This document shows, in pieces, positions 1-6,670 of a stretch of 12,217 nucleotides of DNA (positions are counted from its first letter, which is position 1; each line of letters begins with the position of its first letter). The position numbers were made by a program, and so were the translations under genes. The stretch is from the NCBI GenBank assembly GCA_031270145.1, contig JAISYD010000169.1, positions 1 to 12,217 of the forward strand. Direction: 5' to 3'. Under the pieces are notes generated by a model, which did no database searches, was not told the origin of the DNA, and was given only the letters and a program-made list of their open reading frames with translations. Source of the stretch: Planctomycetota bacterium. GTDB lineage: Bacteria; Planctomycetota; SZUA-567.

Positions 1-225
1 CGCTTGCCGCCCTCCCTGGCCCGGGCGCTGCTGGCGCGCCGGCCGGCGCCGGAGCGGGAGGCGGCCTTCTCCATGCGCCAGGATTTCCTCAAGCGGCGCG
101 GGCAGTCCGAAATATGGGAACTGAACGGCGCCATCGCCAGGGCCGGCCGGGAATTCGGCATCCCCGTCCCGGCCAACCTGGAAATCATCGAACGTTTTCA
201 ACGCGCCATGGGCGGCGGCGGCTGA
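1..225 (+). CDS. panE: C-terminal end of a ketopantoate reductase (PanE/ApbA family), 5' truncated by the window edge
   Basis: The reading frame is open from base 1 to a TGA at 223-225, so only about the last 74 residues are visible. They match the C-terminal helical domain (ApbA_C) of 2-dehydropantoate 2-reductases. The diagnostic run is SMRQDFLKRRGQSEIWELNG followed by GREFGIPVPAN, corresponding to the family's S-M-x-x-D, then T/S-E-I-x-x-L-N-G, then G-I-P-x-P-x-N block. Family members reduce 2-dehydropantoate to pantoate with NADPH in coenzyme A synthesis, but many paralogues act on other 2-keto acids, so the substrate is not certain. The NADP-binding Rossmann half lies outside the window. 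The next gene downstream is only a remnant, so nothing in the context supports a pantothenate operon. Confidence 0.72.
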   Translation, partial: RLPPSLARALLARRPAPEREAAFSMRQDFLKRRGQSEIWELNGAIARAGREFGIPVPANLEIIERFQRAMGGGG

Positions 226-469
226 TATTCGCCGGTTTTCCGCGCTGACGGCATTGGGCAAGGGCGAGGCAAGCGGCGCGGAATTGATGAAACTCCTGGG
301 CTTGTCGCACAAACCGACTTTTCGCCAAAACTATCTCGCGCCGGCATTGGACCATGGCTGGGTTGAACGGAGCCACCCCGAGGCGCCCAGGAATCCCCGC
401 CAGCGCTATCGCTTGACAGGAAAAGGCGCCGCAATCCCCAGCCCCATTTTCCGAAAAAGGAAACGGTGA
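224..469 (+). pseudogene. Orphan fragment of a Fic/RecG-like C-terminal winged-helix domain
   Basis: The frame running from about 224 to a TGA at 467-469 encodes a recognisable winged-helix segment. It reads SGAELMKLLGLSHKPTFRQN, then YLAPALDHGWVE, then RQRYRLTGKG. This pattern (E-L-M-x-x-L-G-L-x-H-R/K-x-T/S-F-R-x-x-Y-L-x-P-A-L-x-x-G, ending Y-x-L-T-x-K-G) is typical of the last domain of Fic-family proteins and of RecG-like/AlbA_2 ATPase regulators. No catalytic part precedes it. The only in-frame initiator is a TTG at 254 with no convincing Shine-Dalgarno, and the match begins almost at once. I read it as the 3' remnant of a deleted gene. It abuts the stop of the panE-like gene and converges on livF. 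A short stand-alone DNA-binding protein started from TTG is possible but less likely. Confidence 0.5.
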
Positions 470-519
470 TAACGGAACGAATCAATGGAAATTCTTCGGA
501 GCCCGGGGCCGGATCGGCC

Positions 520-1224
520 TCACACGCCTAAATAGGCCTTGCGCACCGCAGGGTTGACCAGCAACTCCTGGCTGGGTCCGTGCAACTGTATCCTCCCGGT
601 TTCCAGGACATAGCCGCGGTTGGCCGCCTGGAGGGCCTTGACCAGGTTCTGCTCTATCAGGAGCATTGAGGTGCCGGACTCGCGGAAGGTCCGGATGATG
701 CGGAAAACCTCGTCCACCACGATGGGCGCCAAGCCCAGGGAAGGCTCGTCCAGGATCAGCAGCTTGGGTTCCATCATCATGGCGCGTCCGATGGCCAGCA
801 TCTGCTGCTGCCCGCCCGACAGGGTGCCGGCCAGCAGGTGCTGACGCTTTTCAAGGATGGGAAAGGCGGCGTACACCCGCTCGATGAGCTGGAAGCGTTT
901 CTTCCGGGTGCGGTTTATGTAGGAGCCAAGGAACAGGTTGTCCTGTATGGTCAGGGTGCCGAGGATCCCCCGCCCCTGCAATATTTGCGAAATCCCCAGC
1001 TCCGGGCGCTTATGGGCCGGTATTTTCGCCAGATCGCCGCCGAACCAGCTTAGCGACCCGGCCGTTATGGGGATGAGGCCGGATATGGCGCGCAGCAATG
1101 TCGTTTTCCCGGCGCCGTTCGAGCCGACCAGCGCCACGACCTCGCCCTCGCCAACGTCAATATCGACGTCAAACAATACTTTGAGATCGCTGTAGCCGGC
1201 GCACAGGCCGCTAATCCTCAACAT
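520..1224 (-). CDS. livF: Branched-chain amino acid-type ABC transporter, ATP-binding protein LivF
   Basis: This 234-residue protein has the usual LivF length. Walker A GSNGAGKT lies at residues 34-41, the signature LSGGQQQ at 135-141, and Walker B LLILDE with D-loop PSLGLAP at 155-166. The C-terminus VRKAYLGV is typical of the family. The usual H-loop histidine is replaced by glutamine (LLIEQN), as is normal for LivF. It should pair with LivG on the cytoplasmic face of the LivHM permease and power uptake of an amino acid or related amide-type substrate. The ATG at 1224 lies inside the end of livG (14-base overlap) with a GGGGGAAG-like ribosome site upstream, so the two genes are translationally coupled. 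It is the last gene of the operon. A small GC hairpin just past the stop lacks a U-run. The substrate cannot be read from this subunit. Confidence 0.95.
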   Translation of the reverse strand: MLRISGLCAGYSDLKVLFDVDIDVGEGEVVALVGSNGAGKTTLLRAISGLIPITAGSLSWFGGDLAKIPAHKRPELGISQILQGRGILGTLTIQDNLFLGSYINRTRKKRFQLIERVYAAFPILEKRQHLLAGTLSGGQQQMLAIGRAMMMEPKLLILDEPSLGLAPIVVDEVFRIIRTFRESGTSMLLIEQNLVKALQAANRGYVLETGRIQLHGPSQELLVNPAVRKAYLGV

Positions 1225-1945
1225 ACTCGTAATCTTCCCCCAGATAGGCCTTGATGACCGCCTTTTCTCGCATGACCGTGAGCGGAGCGCCTTGGCTTAG
1301 CAGCGTGCCCTCGTTCAGGACAACCACCCGGGTGCAAAGCTTGGTGACGGCCGACATGACGTGCTCAATGAACAATATGGTGACGCCGGTGCCGCTGATG
1401 CGCTTCACCAGGGCCAGGCTTTCGTCCATTTCCGTCGGCGTGAGTCCGGCCAGGCACTCGTCCAGCATGAGTAGCTTGGGCCGGATGGCCAGGACGCGCG
1501 CCATGTCCAGCCATTTGCGCTTTTCAATCGGCAGTTTGGCGCAGGGCAAATCGCGGATGGCGGCGAAGTCGGTCAACTCCAGGATATCGTCGGTCGCCTT
1601 TTCCGCGTCCCGCCGGCGCTTGTTGTACAACAGGGCGGCGGTGAACACGCTGTCGCGGACGGAAAGCCCCTCGAAGGGTTTGGGCGACTGGAAGGTTCTG
1701 CCGATGCCCATGAAGGCCCGATCCGGTATGGACTGCCGCGACAACCTTTCCCCATTGAAAAGGATGACGCCGGAATCCAGGGCGTAAACCCCGGCGATGA
1801 GGTTGACGCAGGTGGATTTGCCGGCCCCGTTCGGGCCGATCAGCCCCAGTATTTCCCCCTCGTAAATGTCGAAGCTCAGGTGGTCTATGGCGTGCACGCC
1901 GCCGAAGGACTTGTCCACCTCCCTTAATTGCATTATGGCTTTCAT
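1211..1945 (-). CDS. livG: Branched-chain amino acid-type ABC transporter, ATP-binding protein LivG, with degenerate signature motif
   Basis: The protein has 244 residues from the ATG at 1945 (MKAIMQLREVDKSFGG). That ATG overlaps the livM stop by four bases (ATGA). Walker A GPNGAGKS is at residues 38-45, Q-loop region GRTFQSPKPF at 82-91, Walker B LLMLDE at 158-163, and the H-loop histidine is in IEHVM. The C-terminus AYLGED is LivG-like. The ABC signature is unusual: the region that normally reads L-S/A-x-G-Q-x-R-R is LPIEKRKW, without the glycines, and the D-loop region reads CLAGLTP instead of PAAGLNP. A LivG-like subgroup with non-canonical signatures is known to me, so this is probably functional divergence rather than decay, since every other motif is intact. 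It forms the ATPase pair with LivF. The same frame stays open upstream through livM, but that extension is not coding. Confidence 0.93.
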   Translation of the reverse strand: MKAIMQLREVDKSFGGVHAIDHLSFDIYEGEILGLIGPNGAGKSTCVNLIAGVYALDSGVILFNGERLSRQSIPDRAFMGIGRTFQSPKPFEGLSVRDSVFTAALLYNKRRRDAEKATDDILELTDFAAIRDLPCAKLPIEKRKWLDMARVLAIRPKLLMLDECLAGLTPTEMDESLALVKRISGTGVTILFIEHVMSAVTKLCTRVVVLNEGTLLSQGAPLTVMREKAVIKAYLGEDYEYVED

Positions 1946-2979
1946 GCCGCACCGCCATTCGCCGCGCGCCTCGCCCGCCTGGCGGCCAGCCAGGCCTTGC
2001 CGCGGGTTTCCGCGCTGTAGTACAAGGAGATCATGCCGTCGGGCCGGAACAGGACGACGAGCACGATGAGCAGGCCGTACATGGCGTAGCCGGCGCCGCC
2101 GCCCCCGAAATCGGCCAAATAGTAATTCGACACCTCCAGCATGGGTATGCAGATCAGGGAGCCCAGCACCGGCCCCCAAATCGTCCCCATGCCGCCGAGG
2201 ATGGCGGTTATGCCGATGCGGATCGAAATGTCGAACGAGGCGATCAGGTTCGGGTCGGTATAGGCCATTTTGAAAGTGTACAGGGTTCCGGTGGCGGACA
2301 GTATGACCGAGCTGATGATGAACGCCTTGAGTTTCATGCGGTTTGAGCGTATCCCGAGCGACTCGGCGGCGTCCTGGTCCTCGCTCATGGCCTTCAGGTA
2401 GTAGCCTAGCCGCGACCGCTCCACCCACACGGTGACGGATACCACGATCAGCATCCATACCAGGGTGAGGTAATAATAGGGCTCGTCGTTCAGGAAGGCC
2501 ATGTCGACGAAGCTGTCCCGCGTCCGGATGTCCAGGGCCAGCCCCAGCGTGCCGCCGGTGAAGCTGCGGAAATAGATGAGCAGCTGGCGGACTATCGTCA
2601 CGCAGGCGATGGTTGCGATGGCGAAAAACACCCCCCGGAAGCGGAAGCAGGGCACCCCGATGATGATCGCCAGCAGGACCGACAGCGCCATCCCGATGAA
2701 TATCGTTATCCAGGGGGAAATGCCGTCCAGCCGCATATACATGAGTATGCTGGTGTAGCCGCCCACGGCCAGGAACGAGGCCGAGGCCCAACTGGTCTGT
2801 TTGCCGAAGCCTCCGATGATGTTCCAGGCGCAACCCATGGCCGCGAAAAAGAACACCTCGGTGAGGACGCGCAGGAAATACGGGGATCTGATCGCCAGCG
2901 GCAGGAAAAAGCAGATGGCGATGAACGCCGCCGCCAGCGGATGGGCTTTCAGGCAAGCCGGAATCCTTTTCACGTTCAC
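1942..2979 (-). CDS. livM: Branched-chain amino acid-type ABC transporter permease LivM
   Basis: This 345-residue membrane protein has many hydrophobic segments. It carries the LivM hallmarks GCAWNIIGGFGKQTSWASAS and FLAVGGYTS near residues 48-75, and the cytoplasmic loop DISIRIGITAILGGMGTIWG with GPVLGS near 245-270, which contacts the ATPases. The length is normal for LivM of this type. It forms the translocation pore with LivH. The start is a GTG at 2979 that overlaps the livH stop as GTGA. An AGGAG ribosome site at 2983-2987 sits only three bases from that GTG but nine from a second in-frame GTG at codon 3 (2973), so initiation at the second GTG is possible. The stop overlaps the livG start. 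The Arg/Ala-rich C-terminus lies after the last membrane span. Confidence 0.94.
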   Translation of the reverse strand: MNVKRIPACLKAHPLAAAFIAICFFLPLAIRSPYFLRVLTEVFFFAAMGCAWNIIGGFGKQTSWASASFLAVGGYTSILMYMRLDGISPWITIFIGMALSVLLAIIIGVPCFRFRGVFFAIATIACVTIVRQLLIYFRSFTGGTLGLALDIRTRDSFVDMAFLNDEPYYYLTLVWMLIVVSVTVWVERSRLGYYLKAMSEDQDAAESLGIRSNRMKLKAFIISSVILSATGTLYTFKMAYTDPNLIASFDISIRIGITAILGGMGTIWGPVLGSLICIPMLEVSNYYLADFGGGGAGYAMYGLLIVLVVLFRPDGMISLYYSAETRGKAWLAARRARRAANGGAA

Positions 2980-3857
2980 GCTCTCCTGGCCCCCTTGCCG
3001 AAAATGCCGTACGGCCGGAAAATGAGCACCAGCATCAGGACCGTGTTAATGATGACCGGCGCTATGTCCATGGTCAGATAGTTGCTTGAAAGCGATTCGA
3101 CCAGCCCCAGGATGATCCCGCCGATCATGGCGCCCTTCAGGTTCCCCAGCCCGCCCAGCACCATGGCGCACATGGCGATGGTGGAAAAGGTGGTCCCGAC
3201 CTGGGGCGAAATGAGGAACATGGGGGTCATGAGCAGCCCGGCGATGCCTGCGAAGGCGGTGCCCAGGCAGAAGGCGATGGTGAACACGCGGGTCACGTTT
3301 ATGCCCAGGGTCTTGGCGACGGTGGTGCTTTCGGCCGTGGCGCGCATGGCCCGCCCCAAATCCGTCCGGGCGAGGAAATAGGTGATCAGCGTCACGAAAA
3401 TCAGGGCGCCGGCGAAAGCGATGAGCCGGGGATGGCTGAGCATCATGGCGTCGTCGAAAAACGATATCGAGCCGTATTTCAGTTCCCGGGAAACCTCCAG
3501 ACTCCGGAAATTCGGGCCGAATATCAATTGAAGCACATTCTGGACGAGATAGGACAGGCCGAGGGTGAGGAGGATGTAGTTGCTGTCGCCCTTGCCGATC
3601 ACCCGGTTGATGGATGTCCGGAAAACAACGACGCCGAAAAGAAACATGAGGATCGCCACCGGAATCAGGAGCCAGTACGGCAGGGATCCCTTGGGCATGT
3701 ACAGGTAGAGGATGTAGGAAAAATACATGCCGATGGTGAGGAAATCGCCCTGCGCGAAATTGACGATCTTCATGACGCCGTGGATCATGGAGAGACCCAC
3801 GGCGATCAGCGCGTACACGCCGCCGATAAGCAGACCGTTGATGAGCGTTTGCAGCAT
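2976..3857 (-). CDS. livH: Branched-chain amino acid-type ABC transporter permease LivH
   Basis: This is a 293-residue polytopic membrane protein of standard LivH length. The N-terminal block GGVYALIAVGLSMIHGVMKI and NFAQGDFLTIGMY is the family fingerprint. The ATPase-contact loop contains AMCAMVLGGLGNLKGAMIGG, followed by ILGLVES. It should form the inner-membrane channel with LivM. The ATG at 3857 has only a weak AAAGAG-type ribosome site. It is the first of four overlapping genes and is separated from the binding-protein gene by about 95 bases holding a strong hairpin. That arrangement usually gives much more binding protein than permease, and its translation may be kept low by the weak ribosome site. 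No truncation or frameshift is seen. Confidence 0.95.
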   Translation of the reverse strand: MLQTLINGLLIGGVYALIAVGLSMIHGVMKIVNFAQGDFLTIGMYFSYILYLYMPKGSLPYWLLIPVAILMFLFGVVVFRTSINRVIGKGDSNYILLTLGLSYLVQNVLQLIFGPNFRSLEVSRELKYGSISFFDDAMMLSHPRLIAFAGALIFVTLITYFLARTDLGRAMRATAESTTVAKTLGINVTRVFTIAFCLGTAFAGIAGLLMTPMFLISPQVGTTFSTIAMCAMVLGGLGNLKGAMIGGIILGLVESLSSNYLTMDIAPVIINTVLMLVLIFRPYGIFGKGARRA

Positions 3858-3877
3858 AGCGGACTCTTTTTCCCGAC

Positions 3878-3913
3878 GCGGCGGGAGGAAGCCGCCCGGC
3901 CCCCTCCCGCCGC
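3878..3913. promoter_or_regulatory. Intercistronic hairpin between livK and livH
   Basis: A perfect 11-bp inverted repeat, GCGGCGGGAGG at 3878-3888 and CCTCCCGCCGC at 3903-3913, flanks a 14-base loop. It sits in the 95-base gap between the livK stop (3953) and the livH start (3857). On the minus-strand transcript it is not followed by a U-run, so a simple intrinsic terminator is unlikely. Stems here in binding-protein operons commonly protect the upstream message from 3' decay or partly attenuate transcription into the permease genes. That role is inferred. Confidence 0.6.
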
Positions 3914-3952
3914 ATGGCGTTCAATCGGCGGTTTCGCGATCCGCGCGAGGCG

Positions 3953-5203
3953 TCAACCCGCTTTCGCGAAAGGCTTCAGGGTAAGGGGATCTACGACCTC
4001 CGCCGAGGCGGCCTCCGGCGGATACACGCAACGGGGCTTTTTGTTCTGCCACTGGAGGATGATGGGCACGGAACCGGCGTTGTAGCCCTTGTTGTCGAAA
4101 GAGCCCTTGCCGATGCAATAGGCCTTGAACCACTCGGAATTGTCGGCGTTTAATAGCCGCAACTGGTCGCGGACGCTCACCGAGTCGGCGGATTTCCCAC
4201 GCTCGATCGCCTCGACGATCAGCATGAAGGAAATGATGCTGGGGCCGCCCTGGCCGGGGATGAACTCGTTGTTTTCCCGTTCGTAGCGCTCCCGGATCTT
4301 GGTAAACTCGGGGAAAGAAAGGGTGGCTTTGTTGTCCCACACCCAGCCGTCGGCGGAGCAGATGCCGTTCACGTCGTCGCCCAGGTCGTTAAGGAGCGAG
4401 GGCCAGGTGAAGGCCGAGCCGCCGGCGATGATGATGGGCTTGTATTTCAAGGCGTTCATGGCGGTCATGAGCAGCTTGGCGTCGTTGGCGTAGCAACTGG
4501 GGAACACCACGTCCACGCCCGCGTTCTTGAGCTTGGTGACTATGGGGCTGGCGTCGCTTAGCTTGCCGGCCTCGTAGTTCTCGTCGACGGCGACGACCAT
4601 GCCGGCCTCGGTGAGGTCCCGGCGGTTGGCCTTGGCGTTGTCCTCGCCCCAGGCCGAATTCTCAAAGATGATCGCGCATTTCAGATCCTTGGCGGTTTTC
4701 CCCATTTTTCCGGCCAGGAACCGCAAAAAATCAAGCTGCATAATGCTGAACTGAGCGGCTTTCGCGGCCGGCTGGAAAATGAACTCGCAACCCTTTTGGG
4801 TGATGGTGCCGTTCGCGGCGGAGGCGGTGACCGCCGGCACCTTGTACTTTTGCAGAATCGGCAGGGAAATCAGGGCGAAAGCCGACTGGGCGCTGCCGAC
4901 AATGCCGGAGATGCCGCCGCGGGACAGATCCCTCTCCAGGGGCAACACGCCCTGGGCCGCGTCGCTGGTGCCGTCAATGGGGACGATTTCAATGGGGGCG
5001 CCGCCCAGGGCCTTGATGCCGCCATTTTCGTTGACATACTGCTGGGCGGCCTTGACGGCCAGCATGCCCTGCCGGCCGGATTCGGAGTTGACGCCGCTGA
5101 TTGAGCCGTAAAAGGCGATTTTGACCGGTTCGGCGGCGGCGGCCGATGCCGCGAAGACCAAGCCCGCGACCGCCAGGATCGCCGGCGACAGTTTCTTGTA
5201 CAT
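3953..5203 (-). CDS. livK: Periplasmic substrate-binding protein of a branched-chain amino acid-type (HAAT) ABC transporter
   Basis: This 416-residue type I periplasmic binding protein starts at the ATG at 5203, with an AAGGAG ribosome site about eight bases upstream. A Sec signal peptide (MYKKLSPAIL, then an Ala-rich segment) probably ends after residue 24, before EPVKIAFYGS. The mature start, SGRQGMLAVKAAQQYVNENG near residues 42-61, and the IVGSAQSAFALISLPILQKY block near residue 100 are typical of Peripla_BP_6 proteins. The protein captures the substrate in the periplasm and delivers it to LivHM. The family binds leucine, isoleucine and valine, but also amides, urea, aromatic acids and other small organic acids, so the ligand is open. 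At 416 residues it is longer than the E. coli LivJ/LivK group (about 370). It is the promoter-proximal gene of the operon, behind a long leader. A 12-bp palindrome near its 3' end (3961-3972) lies within the last codons. Confidence 0.93.
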   Translation of the reverse strand: MYKKLSPAILAVAGLVFAASAAAAEPVKIAFYGSISGVNSESGRQGMLAVKAAQQYVNENGGIKALGGAPIEIVPIDGTSDAAQGVLPLERDLSRGGISGIVGSAQSAFALISLPILQKYKVPAVTASAANGTITQKGCEFIFQPAAKAAQFSIMQLDFLRFLAGKMGKTAKDLKCAIIFENSAWGEDNAKANRRDLTEAGMVVAVDENYEAGKLSDASPIVTKLKNAGVDVVFPSCYANDAKLLMTAMNALKYKPIIIAGGSAFTWPSLLNDLGDDVNGICSADGWVWDNKATLSFPEFTKIRERYERENNEFIPGQGGPSIISFMLIVEAIERGKSADSVSVRDQLRLLNADNSEWFKAYCIGKGSFDNKGYNAGSVPIILQWQNKKPRCVYPPEAASAEVVDPLTLKPFAKAG

Positions 5204-5231
5204 CTTGCGTTCTCCTTTTTTATTCCGACCT

Positions 5232-5250
5232 TCGCATCGACGCGATGCGA
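5232..5250. promoter_or_regulatory. 8-bp stem-loop just upstream of the livK ribosome site
   Basis: TCGCATCG and CGATGCGA (5232-5239 and 5243-5250) form a perfect 8-bp inverted repeat with a three-base loop. It lies about 28 bases upstream of the livK ATG, inside the predicted leader. It could be an operator dyad or an RNA hairpin stabilising the message or modulating translation near the AAGGAG site. Confidence 0.45.
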
Positions 5251-5276
5251 CAACCGTTCAAATTGTTCCGGCTTCC

Positions 5277-5288
5277 GGCATTAATGCC
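5277..5288. repeat. 12-bp perfect palindrome in the liv leader
   Basis: GGCATTAATGCC is a perfect 12-bp palindrome about 75 bases upstream of livK and about 100 bases downstream of the predicted start of transcription. It could be a regulator half-site pair or a small RNA stem. No function can be assigned from sequence. Confidence 0.4.
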
Positions 5289-5396
5289 CAGGGAGCGAAA
5301 ATTGGGGGACTCGGGACAAATGCCGCGTACTGGGGTAAAATCGCGAAAAAGGGAACCCGATCAATGCGGCGAAGCAATCATTTTGCGTATAGCGCC

Positions 5397-5424
5397 ATGA
5401 TAGCCGGGCGGCCAGGGTTGTCAA
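5397..5424 (-). promoter_or_regulatory. Predicted sigma-70-type promoter of the liv operon
   Basis: Read on the minus strand, a perfect -35 box TTGACA (5419-5424) is followed after 16 bp by TATCAT (5397-5402), one mismatch from TATAAT. Transcription would start near 5390, giving a leader of about 185 nt before the livK ATG at 5203. A T-tract on this strand directly upstream of the -35 box (complement of A5428-A5434) could act as an UP element. Confidence 0.68.
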
Positions 5425-5427
5425 TAC

Positions 5428-5447
5428 AAAAAAACGGGCGCCGCCCG
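5428..5447. promoter_or_regulatory. GC dyad plus A7 tract between the divergent -35 boxes (operator or minus-strand terminator)
   Basis: The odd palindrome CGGGCG-C-CGCCCG (5435-5447) lies next to seven A (5428-5434). On the minus strand this reads as a hairpin CGGGC-GGC-GCCCG followed by seven T, the form of a short intrinsic terminator that would stop antisense transcription entering from the right. Its position midway between two opposed -35 boxes also fits a shared operator. The sequence does not decide between these. Confidence 0.45.
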
Positions 5448-5464
5448 AATGTCCCCGGATTGTT

Positions 5465-5492
5465 TTGCGTTCGGGCCAAGGCGGGGTATAAT
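5465..5492 (+). promoter_or_regulatory. Predicted sigma-70-type promoter of the rightward operon
   Basis: A perfect TATAAT at 5487-5492 lies 16 bp after TTGCGT (5465-5470), a weak -35 with three of six matches. Transcription would start near 5499, giving a leader of about 33 nt before the ATG at 5532. Confidence 0.6.
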
Positions 5493-5531
5493 TGCCGCCG
5501 TTGGCGATCGGCATAGACGGAGGAGACGACC

Positions 5532-6074
5532 ATGATGTTTCGCGGCGGCGTTCTTTTGACGGTTTGCCTCATTCTGGGATCGGTGCCGGTTTGGGGCGGC
5601 GAGTCCGCCGCCGACCAGCCGACGCCCGAAAACCTCGTCCGCCGCGCCTTTGTTCTGAAAAGCGTGGACGGCAAGGATTTCCCCGCCGACGGAAACCCGC
5701 CGTTCATCGAGTTCGGCGGGGATCTGTCCGTTTCCGGACAGGCGTGCAATCTTTTCCGCGGCAAGGGGCGCCTGGAAAACGGCGTGCTGCGGGTGGAGGC
5801 GTTGATTCTGACCCGCCGCTTCTGCCTGGCGCCGGAACTGAATGAACTGGACGGGATAGTTTCCGAACTGTTGGGCCAGGGCGCCGCCATCACCCTGGAC
5901 GGCGGCGTCCTGACGCTGAAACGGCCGGAGCCGCCAACGCCGCTTGGCGCGTCTTGCCCCGCCGGCGAAACCGGTCCAAAAATCGATGCCGGCCATGTCC
6001 TGGTCTATCTGATCCGCGACTTGGGCGGGACGGAATCCGGCGAATCCCAAAAGCCAAAAGGAGGTTTGAAATGA
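5532..6074 (+). CDS. Exported META-domain (HslJ-like) protein
   Basis: This is a 180-residue protein. An N-terminal signal (residues 1 to about 22, MMFRGGVLLTVCLILGSVPV) has no lipobox cysteine. A META/DUF306-like domain follows at roughly 34-132: DLSVSGQACNLFRGKGRLEN, the motif region LTRRFCLAPELNELDG, and ITLDGGVLTLKRPE at the end. The two cysteines, C72 and C98, sit where META domains often have a disulfide or paired Cys. META proteins such as E. coli HslJ are heat-inducible and linked to novobiocin resistance; their molecular role is unclear. The start at 5532 has GGAGGAG six bases upstream; ATG at 5535 is an alternative. The stop overlaps the next start as ATGA, so it opens the rightward operon. 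The last 45 residues are polar and unassigned. Confidence 0.7.
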   Translation: MMFRGGVLLTVCLILGSVPVWGGESAADQPTPENLVRRAFVLKSVDGKDFPADGNPPFIEFGGDLSVSGQACNLFRGKGRLENGVLRVEALILTRRFCLAPELNELDGIVSELLGQGAAITLDGGVLTLKRPEPPTPLGASCPAGETGPKIDAGHVLVYLIRDLGGTESGESQKPKGGLK

Positions 6075-6670
6075 ACGAAGCCCTGCGGACAGCCCTGGCG
6101 GCGCGGCGCACCTATTACAAGATCGGCCCGGACAGCCCCGTTGCCGACGCCGAAGTGGAGAAACTGGTCGAATTCGCCCTCTTGAACACCCCCTCGCCCT
6201 TCAATTCCCAGTCGGGTCGCGTTGTCTTGCTCCTAGGCGACAACCATCGGAAGCTTTGGGATTTAATCCTCGGAAAATTGCGGGCCGGGATGGCGGCGGA
6301 AAAATTTCCGCCGACCGCGAACAAAATAGCCGGCTTCGCCGCCGGACACGGTTCCCTGCTGTTCTATGACGATCAGGCGGCGGTGGAAAAACTCCAACGG
6401 GATATGCCGGCCTACCGGGACGCTTTTCCAGTCTATTCCTCCCAATCGGCCGGGATGCTCCAACTGATGGTCTGGACGCTTCTTCGGGACGCGGGAATCG
6501 GGGCGTCCCTGCAACATTACGGCAATCTCATTGAGGCCGAGGCGGCGGAAGCCTGGGGCGTCCCGCCGTCTTGGCGGTTGTTGGCGCAAATGCCTTTCGG
6601 AGCCATCCAGGCCGAACCCGGCCCCAAAAAACAGACGCCCCTGCCGGAAAGGCTCAAGGTCTTCCGTTGA
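6071..6670 (+). CDS. Frm2-like nitroreductase family oxidoreductase
   Basis: This 199-residue flavoprotein starts at the ATG at 6071, preceded by a strong AAGGAGG. RRTYYKI (12-18), NTPSPFNSQSGRVVLLLG (39-56), HRKLWDLI (59-66), GASLQHYGNLI (144-154) and AQMPFG (172-177) follow the Frm2/Hbn1-type nitroreductase pattern. Such enzymes bind FMN and reduce nitro compounds or quinone-like acceptors with NAD(P)H. In yeast they are linked to lipid signalling and nitrosative stress; bacterial substrates are mostly unknown. The protein has no signal and should be cytoplasmic. Its start overlaps the META gene stop (ATGA) and its stop overlaps the rsmE start (TGATG), so it is translationally coupled on both sides. 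Confidence 0.85.
   Translation: MNEALRTALAARRTYYKIGPDSPVADAEVEKLVEFALLNTPSPFNSQSGRVVLLLGDNHRKLWDLILGKLRAGMAAEKFPPTANKIAGFAAGHGSLLFYDDQAAVEKLQRDMPAYRDAFPVYSSQSAGMLQLMVWTLLRDAGIGASLQHYGNLIEAEAAEAWGVPPSWRLLAQMPFGAIQAEPGPKKQTPLPERLKVFR

Larger units (their letters stand above)
5204..5531. other. Divergent regulatory region between the liv operon and the META-nitroreductase-rsmE operon
   Basis: These 328 bases separate two divergent gene blocks and contain no convincing gene. They hold two opposed sigma-70-type promoters, a GC dyad with a run of seven A between them, and a liv leader of about 185 nt with two dyads (separate entries). A minus-strand reading frame of 77 codons (5281-5514) spans both promoters, has no family resemblance, and is taken as chance. 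Confidence 0.7.

Noticed and set aside
441..519. Possible terminator stems between the Fic-like remnant and livF (TTTCC/GGAAA near 447-463 and GGCCG/CGGCC at 507-519).
   Set aside because: Both stems are only 5 bp and neither is followed by a T-run on a strand that would use it.
1946..2956. An open frame on the minus strand continues livG upstream through livM, giving an apparent 581-residue fusion.
   Set aside because: The upstream part is Arg/His/Gly-rich low-complexity translation of livM in another frame. The ATG at 1945 gives a normal-length LivG and an ATGA overlap with livM.
3046..3924. A 292-codon minus-strand frame overlapping livH.
   Set aside because: Its translation is His/Arg-rich with no domain, and the overlapping livH frame carries full family motifs.
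3961..3972. The 12-bp palindrome CTTTCGCGAAAG near the livK stop, considered as a binding site.
   Set aside because: It lies inside the last codons of livK, where Phe-Ala-Lys coding explains it, and no promoter is nearby.
5361..5381. A six-codon minus-strand mini-frame (MIASPH) in the liv leader, considered as an attenuation leader peptide.
   Set aside because: No ribosome site, only one branched-chain codon, and no terminator/antiterminator pair downstream.
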